Assembly: GCF_020010925.1 (NCBI RefSeq) | Contig: NZ_JAGJBZ010000001.1 | Location: 1-64,000, forward strand | From: Streptomyces griseiscabiei | GTDB taxonomy: Bacteria; Actinomycetota; Actinomycetes; Streptomycetales; Streptomycetaceae | Reading direction: 5' to 3' | DNA length: 64,000 nt | In this document: piece by piece, positions 46,761 to 55,538 of the stretch | Numbering within the stretch: the stretch's first letter is position 1 | How the letters are laid out: each line of letters opens with the position of its first letter | Made by a program: the position numbers and the translations under genes | Notes under the pieces: model-generated | Databases searched by the model: none | Told to the model about the DNA's origin: nothing | Seen by the model: only the letters and a program-made list of their open reading frames with translations

Positions 46761-47489
46761 ATGACCGCGGAGACTTCCCTGTCCCTCGGCCCCAGCCAGT
46801 CCCGGCGAGATGCGCTCACCCGCCGAATACGGCTGCTGGTCGCCGCGACCATCACCTACAACGTCATCGAGGCGATCGTCGCCCTCACCGCCGGGACGAT
46901 CGCCTCCTCCACCGCCCTGATCGGCTTCGGACTCGACTCGGTCATCGAGGTGTCCTCCGCCGCCGCGGTCGCCTGGCAGTTCTCCGCCCGCGAGCACACT
47001 GTGCGTGAAGCCCGCGAGAAGACCACCCTGCGGATCATCGCGCTTTCCTTCTTCGCGCTCACCGCGTACGTCGCGGTCGATGCCGTCCGCGCGCTGGCCG
47101 GCACCGGCGAGGCCGACCGATCGATCCCCGGCATCGTCATCGCCGCACTGTCCCTGGCGATCATGCCGTTCCTGTCCGCCGCCCAGCGCAGGGTCGGCCG
47201 TGAACTCGGCTCCGCCAGCGCGGTCGCCGACTCCAAGCAGACGCTGCTGTGCACCTACCTGTCCGCCGCGCTACTCGTCGGACTGGTGCTCAACGCCACC
47301 CTCGGCTGGTCCTGGGCCGACCCGATCGCGGCCCTCGTCATCGCGGCCGTCGCGGCGAAGGAAGGCCGTGACGCCTGGCAGGGCAAGGGCTGTTGTGCTC
47401 CCACCGCCCACGCTACGGATCCCGGCGCGTCCGGTGCGGCCGTGCCGGACGCGTGCGGCTGCGAACCGGGCTGCACCTGCCGCGCGTGA
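46761..47489 (+). CDS. Cation diffusion facilitator (CDF) metal transporter
   Basis: A 242-residue inner-membrane protein with about six transmembrane helices. The CDF core is visible in TYNVIEAIVALTAGTIASST, GFGLDSVIEVSSAAAVAWQF (metal-site Asp) and SAVADSKQTLLCTYLSAALL with ADPIAALVIAAVAAKEG. The C-terminus is cysteine-rich (GKGCC, DACGCEPGCTCRA), fit for soft metal ions. It is co-transcribed with the CmtR-like sensor (TGA 46756-46758, ATG 46761), so Cd, Pb or Zn efflux or handling is likely. Confidence 0.87.
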   Translation: MTAETSLSLGPSQSRRDALTRRIRLLVAATITYNVIEAIVALTAGTIASSTALIGFGLDSVIEVSSAAAVAWQFSAREHTVREAREKTTLRIIALSFFALTAYVAVDAVRALAGTGEADRSIPGIVIAALSLAIMPFLSAAQRRVGRELGSASAVADSKQTLLCTYLSAALLVGLVLNATLGWSWADPIAALVIAAVAAKEGRDAWQGKGCCAPTAHATDPGASGAAVPDACGCEPGCTCRA

Positions 47490-47565
47490 ACATCTCGTTG
47501 CGAGTCCGCGCCTGCTCGGCCCGGTGTGCCGATACTGACCCGGTGATCGCGACAGGGCGGGGACA

Positions 47566-48351
47566 GTGGTGGAGTGGACGATCTGGGCCGCGTTCGCGGC
47601 CGGCCTGCTGATCTCGACGGTGACCGCGCCGGTCGGTGTGTCCGGGGCTGTCTTCCTCCTGCCGGTCCAGCTCAGCGTCCTCGGCGTTCCGAGTCCCGCG
47701 GTCACGCCTACGAACCTCCTGTTCAATGTGGTGGCCGGGCCAGGCGCACTCTGGCGCTACCGCCGCGACGGCGCTCTGCGCGGCGGGCTGGCCCGGCGCC
47801 TCGTCGCGTGGACACTGCCCGGCGTCATCGCGGGCGCCGCCATCCGCGTCCTCGCCCTCCCCGGCCCCGACGTCTTCCGCGTCCTGGTCGCCGCCTTCTT
47901 GCTCCCGCTCGGCGCGTGGCTGTGCCTGCGCACCCTGCGCCCCGCCCGGCGGCGGCCGGAAGTGGCCGAACCGTCGGCGTCCGGACTCGCCGCCCTGGCC
48001 CTGGCTGTCGGAGTGATCGGTGGGATCTACGGCATCGGCGGCGGTTCCCTCCTCGGACCCGTCCTCGCCGCCCGCGGCATGCCCCTGACCCGCATCGCGC
48101 CGGCCACCCTCGCCGCCACCTTCACCACATCCGTCGCCGGCGCCGCCGCGTACGCGGTGCTGGCCCTCATGAGCCCCGGGCCCGTTGCGCCCGATTGGTG
48201 GCTGGGCCTGGCCTGCGGCCTGGGCGGGCTGATCGGAGGCTACCTCGGCGCCCGTCTCCAACCGCACCTGCCCGAGACCGCGCTCCGACTGCTGCTCGGC
48301 GCCCTCGCCACCGCGCTAGGCGCGTCGTACGCCGTCCAGACCCTCGCATGA
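47566..48351 (+). CDS. TauE/SafE-family anion permease
   Basis: A 261-residue membrane protein with about eight transmembrane helices in two similar halves. Each half has the family glycine loop: APVGVSGAVFLLPVQLSVLG with SPAVTPTNLLFNVVAGPGAL, and GGIYGIGGGSLLGPVLAARG with RIAPATLAATFTTSVAGAAA. The family exports sulfite or sulfonates or takes up related anions. GTG 47566. It lies 76 bases after the CDF gene and could be a third member of the metal operon, perhaps linked to thiol metabolism; that is inference. Confidence 0.85.
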   Translation: MVEWTIWAAFAAGLLISTVTAPVGVSGAVFLLPVQLSVLGVPSPAVTPTNLLFNVVAGPGALWRYRRDGALRGGLARRLVAWTLPGVIAGAAIRVLALPGPDVFRVLVAAFLLPLGAWLCLRTLRPARRRPEVAEPSASGLAALALAVGVIGGIYGIGGGSLLGPVLAARGMPLTRIAPATLAATFTTSVAGAAAYAVLALMSPGPVAPDWWLGLACGLGGLIGGYLGARLQPHLPETALRLLLGALATALGASYAVQTLA

Positions 48352-48523
48352 TCCTTGGGCAGCCGGCTCGGTGGCCTCGCGGGGCGTACATGATGACCGC
48401 CATACCGGCGAGGCAGACCAGGTCTCGAACAGCGCGGCGACGGCGACAGGGCGATGGAACGGGCGACGAGCACGGCGGGAACTCCCCGGAGCCGGGCAAA
48501 CGGGCGGGAAGGGGATGACGCGG
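48352..48523. other. Interval after TauE/SafE gene
   Basis: No gene seen between the permease and a minus-strand relic. Together with the relic and 48717-49003 this makes about 650 bases without an intact gene. Confidence 0.35.
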
Positions 48524-48716
48524 TCAGGCGGCCGAGCCGAACAGATCGGTCAGGAGCCCCGCGCCGTCGGCCGTCGGGGTGAAGCCGGAAGCCGAAGAAC
48601 GGGCAGCACTGCTGCTCGGCCGCCGGCTCCGCCACCCCAGAGGCCCGGTCGACGGGCAAAGTCAGCCGCAGCCCGTCGGGGACCACGGCCCGCACGGCGC
48701 CGTCGACCGCCTCGCG
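48524..48716 (-). pseudogene. Relic of a small cysteine-containing regulator-associated protein
   Basis: Minus frames read RAVVPDGLRLTLPVDRASGV, AEPAAEQQCCPFFGFRL, and after a shift TPTADGAGLLTDLFGSAA then stop. The AEQQCCPFFxFRL block is common at the end of short Streptomyces proteins located beside metal- or redox-responsive MerR genes. Start and front part are not found. Broken by at least one base shift. Confidence 0.45.
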
Positions 48717-49003
48717 CCACTGAGCAGGCCACCGGTGCCGCCCTGCACCCCCGCCTCGGCGGCCTGTCGGCTGGGCGCCGACACCACGTATTGCCCACGA
48801 GCGTTGTCGACAGTCGGGTGGCGGGAACAGTGCTCGGCCCGTTGCGCCGGGGCATGGCCGAGTGTTCGGGCGGAGATGAAGATCATGGCTTGCGAAGGTG
48901 TGTCGGTGTTTCAGGACGGCGGCTCACCCCCACCTCGTCACGCCGCTGATCCGCCCAGTGCCGCCTGCCTCTGCGCATCGCACATGCGCCGTAAGGTGGA
49001 TTC

Positions 49004-50032
49004 ATGGCGGAAGCGATCCACGGCATCTCCACGGGTGCGGTGGCGCGGCGCCTCGGGGTCTCGCCCACCACCGTGCGTTCGTGGGAGCAGCGCTACGGCA
49101 TCGGTCCCGCGGCCCGGGACGGCGGGCGGCACCGGCGCTGGACGCCCGGGGACGTCGCCTTGCTGGAAGAGATGTGCCGTCTCACCTCGATCGGAGTCCC
49201 TCCGGCCGAGGCGGCCCGCGCGGCCCGGACCACCCACGGTGGCGGTGAGGCCGCGGTCACCGAGGCTCAGTCCGCCCCGCCGACGGACCAGACGGAACCG
49301 CGACCGCCGACGCCTCAGCCACCGCCCCCAGGACGTCGGCCGGGCCACGGCACCGGGTTGCCTCTCGGCGACGTACGGCAAGAGGGCCGTGGTCTGGCTC
49401 GCGCGGCCGTGCGGCTCGACGGTCCGGCGATGCAGGCCCTGCTGGAGCAGGCCATCACGGAGTACGGACTCGTAGCCGCGTGGGAGGAGGTGATGGCTCC
49501 CACGCTGCACGCCGTGGGTCGCAAGTGGGCCTCCTCGGACGACCGTTACATCGAGGTCGAGCACCTGCTGTCGTGGCATGTGTCGACCGCGCTGCGGCGC
49601 GTCGTCGTCGGCGCGCCGGCCCCGTCCGGCGCGCCGACCCCGGTGGTGCTGGCCTGTGTGCCGACAGAGTTCCACACCCTGCCGCTGGAGGCCCTTGCCG
49701 CCGGTCTGGCCGAACGGGGACTGCCGACCCGCATGTTCGGCGGCGCGGTTCCTGCCGAAGCACTGGACTCAGCCGTCCGCCGCACCGGCCCGGGCGTGGT
49801 CGTGCTGTGGGCGCAGGCGCGCCCGACCGCCTCGCACGCGCTCGCCAGGCACGTGGCCGATACGACGTTCGGGGTGCGAGGTGCCCGAGCGACACCACTC
49901 GTCGTGCTCGCGGGGCCCGGGTGGGCGGGACACAGCCTCGGCTCCGGATTCCTGCGGCCGAGCAGTCTGCGCGAGGCCCTCCACATGATCTGCCGGACGT
50001 ACGGAGCACTGCCGGACCGGTCCGTCGGGTGA
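49004..50032 (+). CDS. litR: LitR/CarH-like MerR regulator with B12-binding domain
   Basis: A 342-residue regulator. The N-terminal MerR HTH is ISTGAVARRLGVSPTTVRSWEQRYGIGP with RRWTPGDVALLEEM. A Pro/Gly-rich linker (about 80-125) leads to the B12-binding fold: four-helix part with WASSDDRYIEVEH (the Trp and Glu-His that cap adenosylcobalamin in CarH) and the Rossmann part with TEFHTLPLEALAAGLAERG, whose His is the expected lower cobalt ligand. Such proteins repress in the dark and release DNA on light. GTAAGGTGGA precedes the ATG. It sits before a photolyase relic and an ECF-sigma/lipid-modification operon, typical targets of LitR. Confidence 0.85.
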   Translation: MAEAIHGISTGAVARRLGVSPTTVRSWEQRYGIGPAARDGGRHRRWTPGDVALLEEMCRLTSIGVPPAEAARAARTTHGGGEAAVTEAQSAPPTDQTEPRPPTPQPPPPGRRPGHGTGLPLGDVRQEGRGLARAAVRLDGPAMQALLEQAITEYGLVAAWEEVMAPTLHAVGRKWASSDDRYIEVEHLLSWHVSTALRRVVVGAPAPSGAPTPVVLACVPTEFHTLPLEALAAGLAERGLPTRMFGGAVPAEALDSAVRRTGPGVVVLWAQARPTASHALARHVADTTFGVRGARATPLVVLAGPGWAGHSLGSGFLRPSSLREALHMICRTYGALPDRSVG

Positions 50033-50059
50033 CGGTTCCCCACCGAGTTCGGCCCGCCC

Positions 50060-50456
50060 CCGCCGACGCCCTCGCTCGGACCTCCGCACGGTAGTCGTCC
50101 GCAGCCCGGCCGGTCGGGGGGACCTCCACGGTTCATCGACGTCGGGCCGTCCCAGCGCTGCGAGCCCCGGAACCTACCGGCGCACACGGCTGCCGTCGGG
50201 GTCGTACTGTGGTGCCTGCCGGACCGGGGCGAGGACCCGGTCGGCCGTGTGCCGACGTTCGTCCCCGCCACCCGTCGCCGGTTGAGCTGACTCTTCACGA
50301 CGTCTCCATCTGCGTCGACCGGCGGGCTCAGGAAGCGGTGGGCGCCCTCGCGCCAGTCGATGTACAGCCTCCCGGTCAGGTGGGAAGCGGCGATCAGACG
50401 GCCGCAGTTGTGTGCCCAGCCCTCGTGGACCGGCCGGCGCCCGCGCCCCGTCAGGG
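50060..50456 (-). pseudogene. DNA photolyase C-terminal relic
   Basis: Minus frames read VHEGWAHNCGRLIAASHLTG, RLYIDWREGAHRFL, VAGTNVGTRP and, after a shift, RVLAPVRQAPQYDPDGSRVRR. These match the photolyase/cryptochrome FAD-binding blocks TGWMHNRxRMxxASFLT, LxxDWRxGExxFxxxLxDxD, NxxWQWxAGTGTD and NPxxQxxxxDPxGxYVRRW in order. The upstream part is missing beyond the IS630 element at 50461, and the remaining part has changed NQLNWQW and HNRxRM residues, a deletion and a stop. Non-functional. Confidence 0.72.
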
Positions 50457-50457
50457 G

Positions 50458-51542
50458 TTACTGACCTTGCTGGCGTGATGTCGTCAAGGTGAGGCCGGTT
50501 TCAGTGAGACATCCGTCGACGAGGTTGCTGCGGTACTGGATCTGGCGGAGGCCCTGGCGAAGGGTGCGCATCAGATGGTCGGGGTCGGTGAAGGCGGTGT
50601 TGGCCTGGCTGCTGCGTCGCAGCAGTGACCAGATGCCCTCGACGGGGTTGAGGTCCGGTGCATAGGCGGGCAGGAAGTAGCAGGTGATCCAGTCGTGGGT
50701 GTCGATGAACTCCCGCAGCCGGCGGTCCTTGTGCACGTTCAAGTTGTCCCAGACGAGCACGATCGGCGCGCCGAGCTGTTGGTGGGCGGCGGTCAGCAGG
50801 TCGCGGTAGTCGGTCCAGGTGAAGCTGCGTCTGCCGCCCCGCTTGTGGTCGGCGTGCCGCTTGGGCCGGTAGATCAGCCGTGAGCGCTCGCCCTCCTTGT
50901 AGCAGGTCAGAGCGGCGATGGAGAAGCGGCGCTGGGAGCGTCCCCGCACCCGGATGACGGGTGTGTGTCCGCGCCTGGCCCAGGTGCGGGCAGTGGGCGG
51001 CGTCATCGAGAACCCGGCCTCGTCTTCGAAGCAGAGCCAGGCCCCGAGCGCCGCCATAGCGTTTCCACCTGCGGCCAGGTCTCCTTCACCCAGCCGGTGA
51101 CGGCTTCCTCGTCACGCTCGGTCGCGCGGCGGGCCGGCACCTGGTGGCTGAAGCCGTGCCGGTGCAGCATCTGCGCGATGGCCGACAGCGTCATGCTCTT
51201 GTGGAACCGGCGTCCGATCAGCGTCTTGATCCGCGAGAGCGTCCAGGTCTGGTCCGGCCAGCCGTGTGCGACCGGCCCCTTGGCCAGCTCCTGCTCGAGC
51301 ACCTCAAACAACGCCTCGCTCAGCTTGGGCCTGGACGCCGGCCCCGCCGACTCCAGCGCTGACGTCCCGCCGTGCTCCCATGCCTGGCGCCATCGTTGTA
51401 CCGACCGCACGCTGACACGTAACTCCTTGGCGACCGCGGCATTGTCGCGTCCCAGAGCGAATAACTCGGCCGCCCGCATCCGGATGCGCTCACGAAAGAC
51501 CCGCCGCTCCGCGGTCAGCCCGCCCCCTTGCGGATACCTCAT
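50458..51542 (-). CDS. IS630-family transposase in two frames
   Basis: The first frame (from 51542, stop 51003) carries the HTH part: LFALGRDNAAVAKELRVSVR, GGTSALESAGPASRPKLSE, WTLSRIKTLIGRRFHKSMTL. The second (to 50458) carries the DDE core: LCFEDEAGFSMTPP, VLVWDNLNVHKDRRL, YFLPAYAPDLNPVEGIWSLL. The frames overlap near the ATG at 51057 with a -1 relation; no canonical slippery heptamer is obvious, so it may be a mutation. The stop TAA (50458-50460) uses the TA target duplication. Confidence 0.8.
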
Positions 51543-51606
51543 ACAACCGGCCTACCGCGACAACCACCGCTTGTCAGCCCCCGCGACATCACCCCAGCAA
51601 GGTCAG
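50461..51606 (-). mobile_element. Second IS630-family insertion sequence
   Basis: Ends CTGACCTTGCTGGCGTGATG (50461 on) and, reversed, CTGACCTTGCTGGGGTGATG (ending 51606) are inverted repeats with one mismatch in 20. TA duplications lie at 50459-50460 and 51607-51608. It is unrelated in sequence to the 16190 element. It separates the photolyase relic from whatever lay upstream. Confidence 0.92.
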
Positions 51607-51979
51607 TAGTGGTCAAGGGCAGGCCGAGCGAGGTTCTGCCCCACGGCGGTGTGAGCTCGACCGGCACGTGGACGAAGAGTTCCAGGCACAGCCGGCGCCG
51701 TCGGAAGCACGGCCCGTCGCGGGCCGGCAGCGCGTACGGGCCGAGGGCGCGGCATGTGCGGCGTGCCCGGGTAGAGGGGGCCGCGTCCGCCTTCATCACG
51801 GTCCTGGCCGCCTCGCGAGGCGCGAACGGTCACGTTCGGCACCGCTGACGGGCCATCCGCACCGAGGTCCGCTCTCCGTCACCGGACCGGGCGGCGTCGG
51901 CCGCTTCTCCCAGCCGACGCCGTCGGGCGGAAGGGTCCACCAGCTCTGGGTACGACGGCCATGGGCCCCTTCACCCCGC

Positions 51980-52460
51980 AGAACGGATGCCCACGGACGC
52001 CACCTCCTGCACGGCCCTCCTGTCCGGCCGGGTGACCGAGGGCTCCGCCATCGCCCTCATCCTCGAACCGGCGGGCGAACCGCCACAGCCGACCACCGTG
52101 CCCCTCTCGGTGATCGCCCCGCCCCACCCGACCGTGCCCCCTTCCGCCCCGGCATCGCGTGCCCTCCGCCGCGCATCGCAATGCCGACGGCGTGGGCGCC
52201 CGCCGCCTCCCCGGGCAAGCGTCAAGGGGGGCAGGGCCGCCACGCCCCGGACCATCGGATCCCCGGCGACACGCAACACGGCCGGGCCGCCCCTCGTGTG
52301 GCCGACCGGCACGACCGGGATCTCGCCCACGGCAGCGCGAGGGCGGCCTCGGCGTCCCGTGCCGCGTCCCGGCGTCCCCCGTTGCGGCCTCGGTGACGGT
52401 TGCGGAGCTCCGCCAGGAGTACGTCCCGATCCACGAGGGCTCGCGCGACGCCACTGGAGA
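51980..52460 (-). pseudogene. Alpha/beta-hydrolase relic
   Basis: Minus frames read EIPVVPVGHTRGGPAVLRVA, GDPMVRGVAALPP, AGAEGGTV. The order resembles an actinobacterial hydrolase with VPVGHSMGGRAALRVAGDPMVRGVVALAPW and a later AGAExGxxxxxGGDH block, but the nucleophile elbow is altered (GHTRGG in place of GHSMGG) and frames change several times. No intact gene remains between 51608 and 52612. Confidence 0.45.
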
Positions 52461-52612
52461 CGGGCCGCATGCGAAGTGCGGCAAGGCTGATCGGAGGAGG
52501 CGGCTCCAGACCCTCGGAGCGGCCCCGTGCGGAAGGAGGACCGCGCATCGGGGTCGGCCGATGAGTTCACGACGTGAGGGGCCCGACCCCGCGCGCTCGG
52601 GCCCACCGTTCC

Positions 52613-53434
52613 TCACCCGTCACGCGAGTCGGTCCCGCTCGCCACCCGACGCGGTGGCAGGGGGAGGAAGCCGCTCGTCCGTGACCGGTAGGCCGGGTAA
52701 CCGGGGCGCTCCGCCATATGGGCCTCCAGCATCCGTTTGCCGCTCCCCCAGATGAGCAGGCCGCTCATCACCAGCGGTGACACGACGGTGAGGACAGCGG
52801 TCGGCCAGCTCGTGCAGGCGGCCAGGTAGAGGCCCCACCAGACGAGGAAGTCGCCGAAGTAGTTGGGGTGCCGAGTCCAGCCCCAGAGTCCCCGGTCCAT
52901 GACCCGGCCCTGGTTCGCGGGGTCTGCCTTGAACCGGGCGAGTTGGTGGTCGCCCACGGCCTCGAAGGCCAGTCCGGCTGCCCACAGGACCAGGCCGATG
53001 ACCAGAACGGCGTCCACGCCCTCGGTCAGGTACTGCGCCGCCTGCACCGGGAGCGAGACGAACCAGACGAGAGCGCCCTGGAGGAGGTAGACCTTGCGCA
53101 GCGCGACGAGGGCGGGATTGCCGGGAACACGCGAGAGCATCCGTGCGTAGCGGGGATCCTCGCCGTGTCCCCGTCCCCGGCGGGCGATGTGGAGGGCGAG
53201 GCGCAGCCCCCACAGACAGGTCGCGAGGGTGACGGCAAGGCGACGTACCTCGTCACCGTGACCGGCGGAGAGCCCGTAGGTGACCACGGCGACGGCGCTG
53301 AACGCCAGGCCCCATGCGACGTCGACGATCCGGTGAACGCCCTTCACCAGCGCCAGAGCGAACGTGACCAGCATGACCGCCAGGGCCGCGCCCGCCGACA
53401 CCGCCAGGTTGACCGCGAACGCGGACGCGTTCAC
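52613..53434 (-). CDS. DUF1295 membrane protein (steroid reductase/isoprenylcysteine-methyltransferase-like fold)
   Basis: A 273-residue membrane protein with about six helices (FAVNLAVSAGAALAVMLVTFALAL, VDVAWGLAFSAVAVVTYGLS and others). The C-terminal block QGRVMDRGLWGWTRHPNYFGDFLVWWGLYLAA is the DUF1295 signature, related to NAD(P)H-using delta-reductases and ICMT methyltransferases. GTG 53434 overlaps the methyltransferase stop as GTGA. It is last in the operon headed by the sigma factor and may reduce or modify the lipid made by its neighbours. Confidence 0.87.
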   Translation of the reverse strand: MNASAFAVNLAVSAGAALAVMLVTFALALVKGVHRIVDVAWGLAFSAVAVVTYGLSAGHGDEVRRLAVTLATCLWGLRLALHIARRGRGHGEDPRYARMLSRVPGNPALVALRKVYLLQGALVWFVSLPVQAAQYLTEGVDAVLVIGLVLWAAGLAFEAVGDHQLARFKADPANQGRVMDRGLWGWTRHPNYFGDFLVWWGLYLAACTSWPTAVLTVVSPLVMSGLLIWGSGKRMLEAHMAERPGYPAYRSRTSGFLPLPPRRVASGTDSRDG

Positions 53435-54747
53435 CGGGACGCCCCGTGTTCCGGGGCTGTCGCGACGAGCCGGAGTTGGCGTACATCGAGGTAGTGCGAA
53501 CGGAATCCGGCCTCGGAGTAGGCGAGGTACAGCTCCCACATGCGGCGGAAGACCCTGCCGAAGCCGAGAGCCTCGACCTCCGCCGACCGCTGGACGAACC
53601 GCTCGCGCCAGATGCGGAGCGTCTCGGCGTAGTGGTCGCCGAAACCGGTGTCGTCGGTGATCCTCAGGTCCGCCGCGGCAGCCTCCCGTCCGATGGCGTC
53701 CGGCGACGGGATGAGGCCCCCGGGGAAGACGTACTTGCTGATCCAGGTGTGGGTCCGTGCGGTGGCGAGCATCCGCTGGTGCGGCATCGTGATGGTCTGC
53801 AGGGCGACGATGCCGCCGGGTGCGAGGAGTCCGCGGAGGGCGCCGAAGTAGTCGGGCCAGAACTCGGCGCCGACGGCCTCCATCATCTCGACGCTGACCA
53901 CGGCGTCGTACCGGCCCTCGACCTGCCGGTAGTCACGCACCTCGACGCTCACCCGCCCCTGCACCCCGGCGTCGGCGATGCGCCGGAGCGCCAGGTCGCG
54001 CTGCTCCCGAGAGAGCGTGACGGTCAGGACGTCGGCTCCCCGGAGCGCGGCACGGACGGCGAGTTCGCCCCAGCCTGTCCCGATCTCCAGCAGTCGGGTT
54101 CCCGGGCCGACGCCCGCGAGATCGAGCAGCCGGTCGATCTTGCGGTGTTGGGCGGAGGTGAGCGTCTCCGGTGTCGCGGGAAGGGTGTCGAACACGGCCG
54201 AGGAGTACGTGAGACTCGGGTCGAGGAAGAGTGCGAACAGGTCGTTCGACAGGTCGTAGTGACGGTGGATGTTGTCAGGAGCGCCATCGAGCGTGTTGCG
54301 GTCACGGGTGGGGCGTCGGTGCGCCCATACGCCCCGGAACCGGCGCAGCGAGGCGGGGACGAGATCGTCCACATGGGCCGCGAGCACGGTGAGCACGCCG
54401 ACGAGGTCGTCGCTGTCCCATTCCCCTGCCATGTACGACTCGCCGAAGCCGATCAGGCCGTCGGCACCGATCCGCCGGTGGAACGCGGCCGGATCGCGCA
54501 AGGTCAGCGTCGGCGTCCCGTCCCCGCCCGTCGTCCCGTCCCCGCCCGTCGTCTCGCAGTCGCCGCCGTACTGCATCCGGATCGGCAGCCGGGCGAGAGC
54601 GCGTTCGACGACGTACCGGGCGACGGTCGTACGCACGGCGGAGGCGGGTGGGAGGCGTGCCACGTCGGGCCATCGCGCCGGATCGACGACGACGGGTCGG
54701 CCGGGGGCGCTCGATGCTCGCGCGTCCGAGGCGGTGGTGAGAGTCAC
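53431..54747 (-). CDS. Cyclopropane-fatty-acid-synthase-like methyltransferase
   Basis: A 438-residue SAM-dependent enzyme. The N-terminal sterol-carrier-like part (ADGLIGFGESYMAGEWDSDD) precedes IHRHYDLSNDLFALFLDPSLTYSSAVF, the SAM-binding LLEIGTGWGELAVRAAL, and AVVSVEMMEAVGAEFWPDYF; TYSSA, EMMEAVG and the C-terminal aromatic residues are CFA synthase hallmarks. It methylates unsaturated acyl chains in the membrane. An 18-bp perfect tandem duplication (54514-54531, 54532-54549) encodes repeated TGGDG near residue 70. GTG 54747 overlaps the DUF1365 stop as GTGA. Confidence 0.92.
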   Translation of the reverse strand: MTLTTASDARASSAPGRPVVVDPARWPDVARLPPASAVRTTVARYVVERALARLPIRMQYGGDCETTGGDGTTGGDGTPTLTLRDPAAFHRRIGADGLIGFGESYMAGEWDSDDLVGVLTVLAAHVDDLVPASLRRFRGVWAHRRPTRDRNTLDGAPDNIHRHYDLSNDLFALFLDPSLTYSSAVFDTLPATPETLTSAQHRKIDRLLDLAGVGPGTRLLEIGTGWGELAVRAALRGADVLTVTLSREQRDLALRRIADAGVQGRVSVEVRDYRQVEGRYDAVVSVEMMEAVGAEFWPDYFGALRGLLAPGGIVALQTITMPHQRMLATARTHTWISKYVFPGGLIPSPDAIGREAAAADLRITDDTGFGDHYAETLRIWRERFVQRSAEVEALGFGRVFRRMWELYLAYSEAGFRSHYLDVRQLRLVATAPEHGASR

Positions 54748-55538
54748 AGCATGCCTTCCCTGGTGGGTGGAGCGGGTCGGGGTCGGACAGGAAGTCCCTT
54801 GAGGTACAGCCGGATGCCGTGCCAGCGGATGGCGGCGCTGACGGCCGCGGTGGACCAGGGGCAGCGGACCGCGGCGGCGAGCAGACCGCGCGTGTCGGCG
54901 GGACGGTGGCGGCCTCGGACAGTGGCGGTGAGGGGCCGGGACGCGTCCGGCAGACGCAGTTGGACAGTGAGGTCGAGATGCTCGCCGGGGAGAGGGAGCC
55001 GCATCCGGTAGGAGCCTTCGACGTCGAAGAACGGCGAGACGTAGAAGTCCTTGGCGACATCGACGCGGCCGTCCCCGTCGGGCCGCAGAAGGTAGCAGTG
55101 CCGACCGCCGTAGGTGTTGTGCACCTCGGCGACGACGCAGACGAGGCGGCCGGACCGGTCGTGGCACCAGTACAACGTGAGCGGGTTGAAGACGTGGCCG
55201 AGGACCCGGGCGTGGGCGAGCATCAGGACATGGCCGTCGGCGTTCCTTACGCCTTGGGACGCCAGGTACGCGTCGAGACCGCCACGGATCGTGCGGGCCC
55301 GCCCGCCGAAGTGGTCACGGGCGTCGAAACGGGCGAGCGGACGCAGGAGGCGGGACTGTTCGGGCAGGTCGTCGAGGTCGACGAGCCAGAGGTACGTGCG
55401 TCGGCGCAGGGAGTGACGCACCGGCCGGACCCGGGTGTGGGCGACCTCGCAGGTGTACAGCGCGGGCACCTGGACGCGCATCCGTACCGGTTCGGGTCCG
55501 GGTGCCGCGGAATCGGCGGGTGCGGCCTCGAAGCTCAC
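54744..55538 (-). CDS. DUF1365 protein
   Basis: A 264-residue protein. PALYTCEVAHTRVRPVRHSL, YLWLVDLDDLP, GHVLMLAHARVLGHVFNPLTLYWCHD, VVAEVHNTYGGRHCYLL and KDFYVSPFFDVEGSYRMRL are the conserved DUF1365 blocks in order. The family is almost always found between an FAD-dependent amine-oxidase-like protein and a CFA synthase-like methyltransferase, as here, and is thought to take part in modifying membrane acyl chains; its chemistry is not established. GTG 55538 overlaps the upstream stop as GTGA; GTG 55541 is an alternative. Confidence 0.9.
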   Translation of the reverse strand: MSFEAAPADSAAPGPEPVRMRVQVPALYTCEVAHTRVRPVRHSLRRRTYLWLVDLDDLPEQSRLLRPLARFDARDHFGGRARTIRGGLDAYLASQGVRNADGHVLMLAHARVLGHVFNPLTLYWCHDRSGRLVCVVAEVHNTYGGRHCYLLRPDGDGRVDVAKDFYVSPFFDVEGSYRMRLPLPGEHLDLTVQLRLPDASRPLTATVRGRHRPADTRGLLAAAVRCPWSTAAVSAAIRWHGIRLYLKGLPVRPRPAPPTREGML

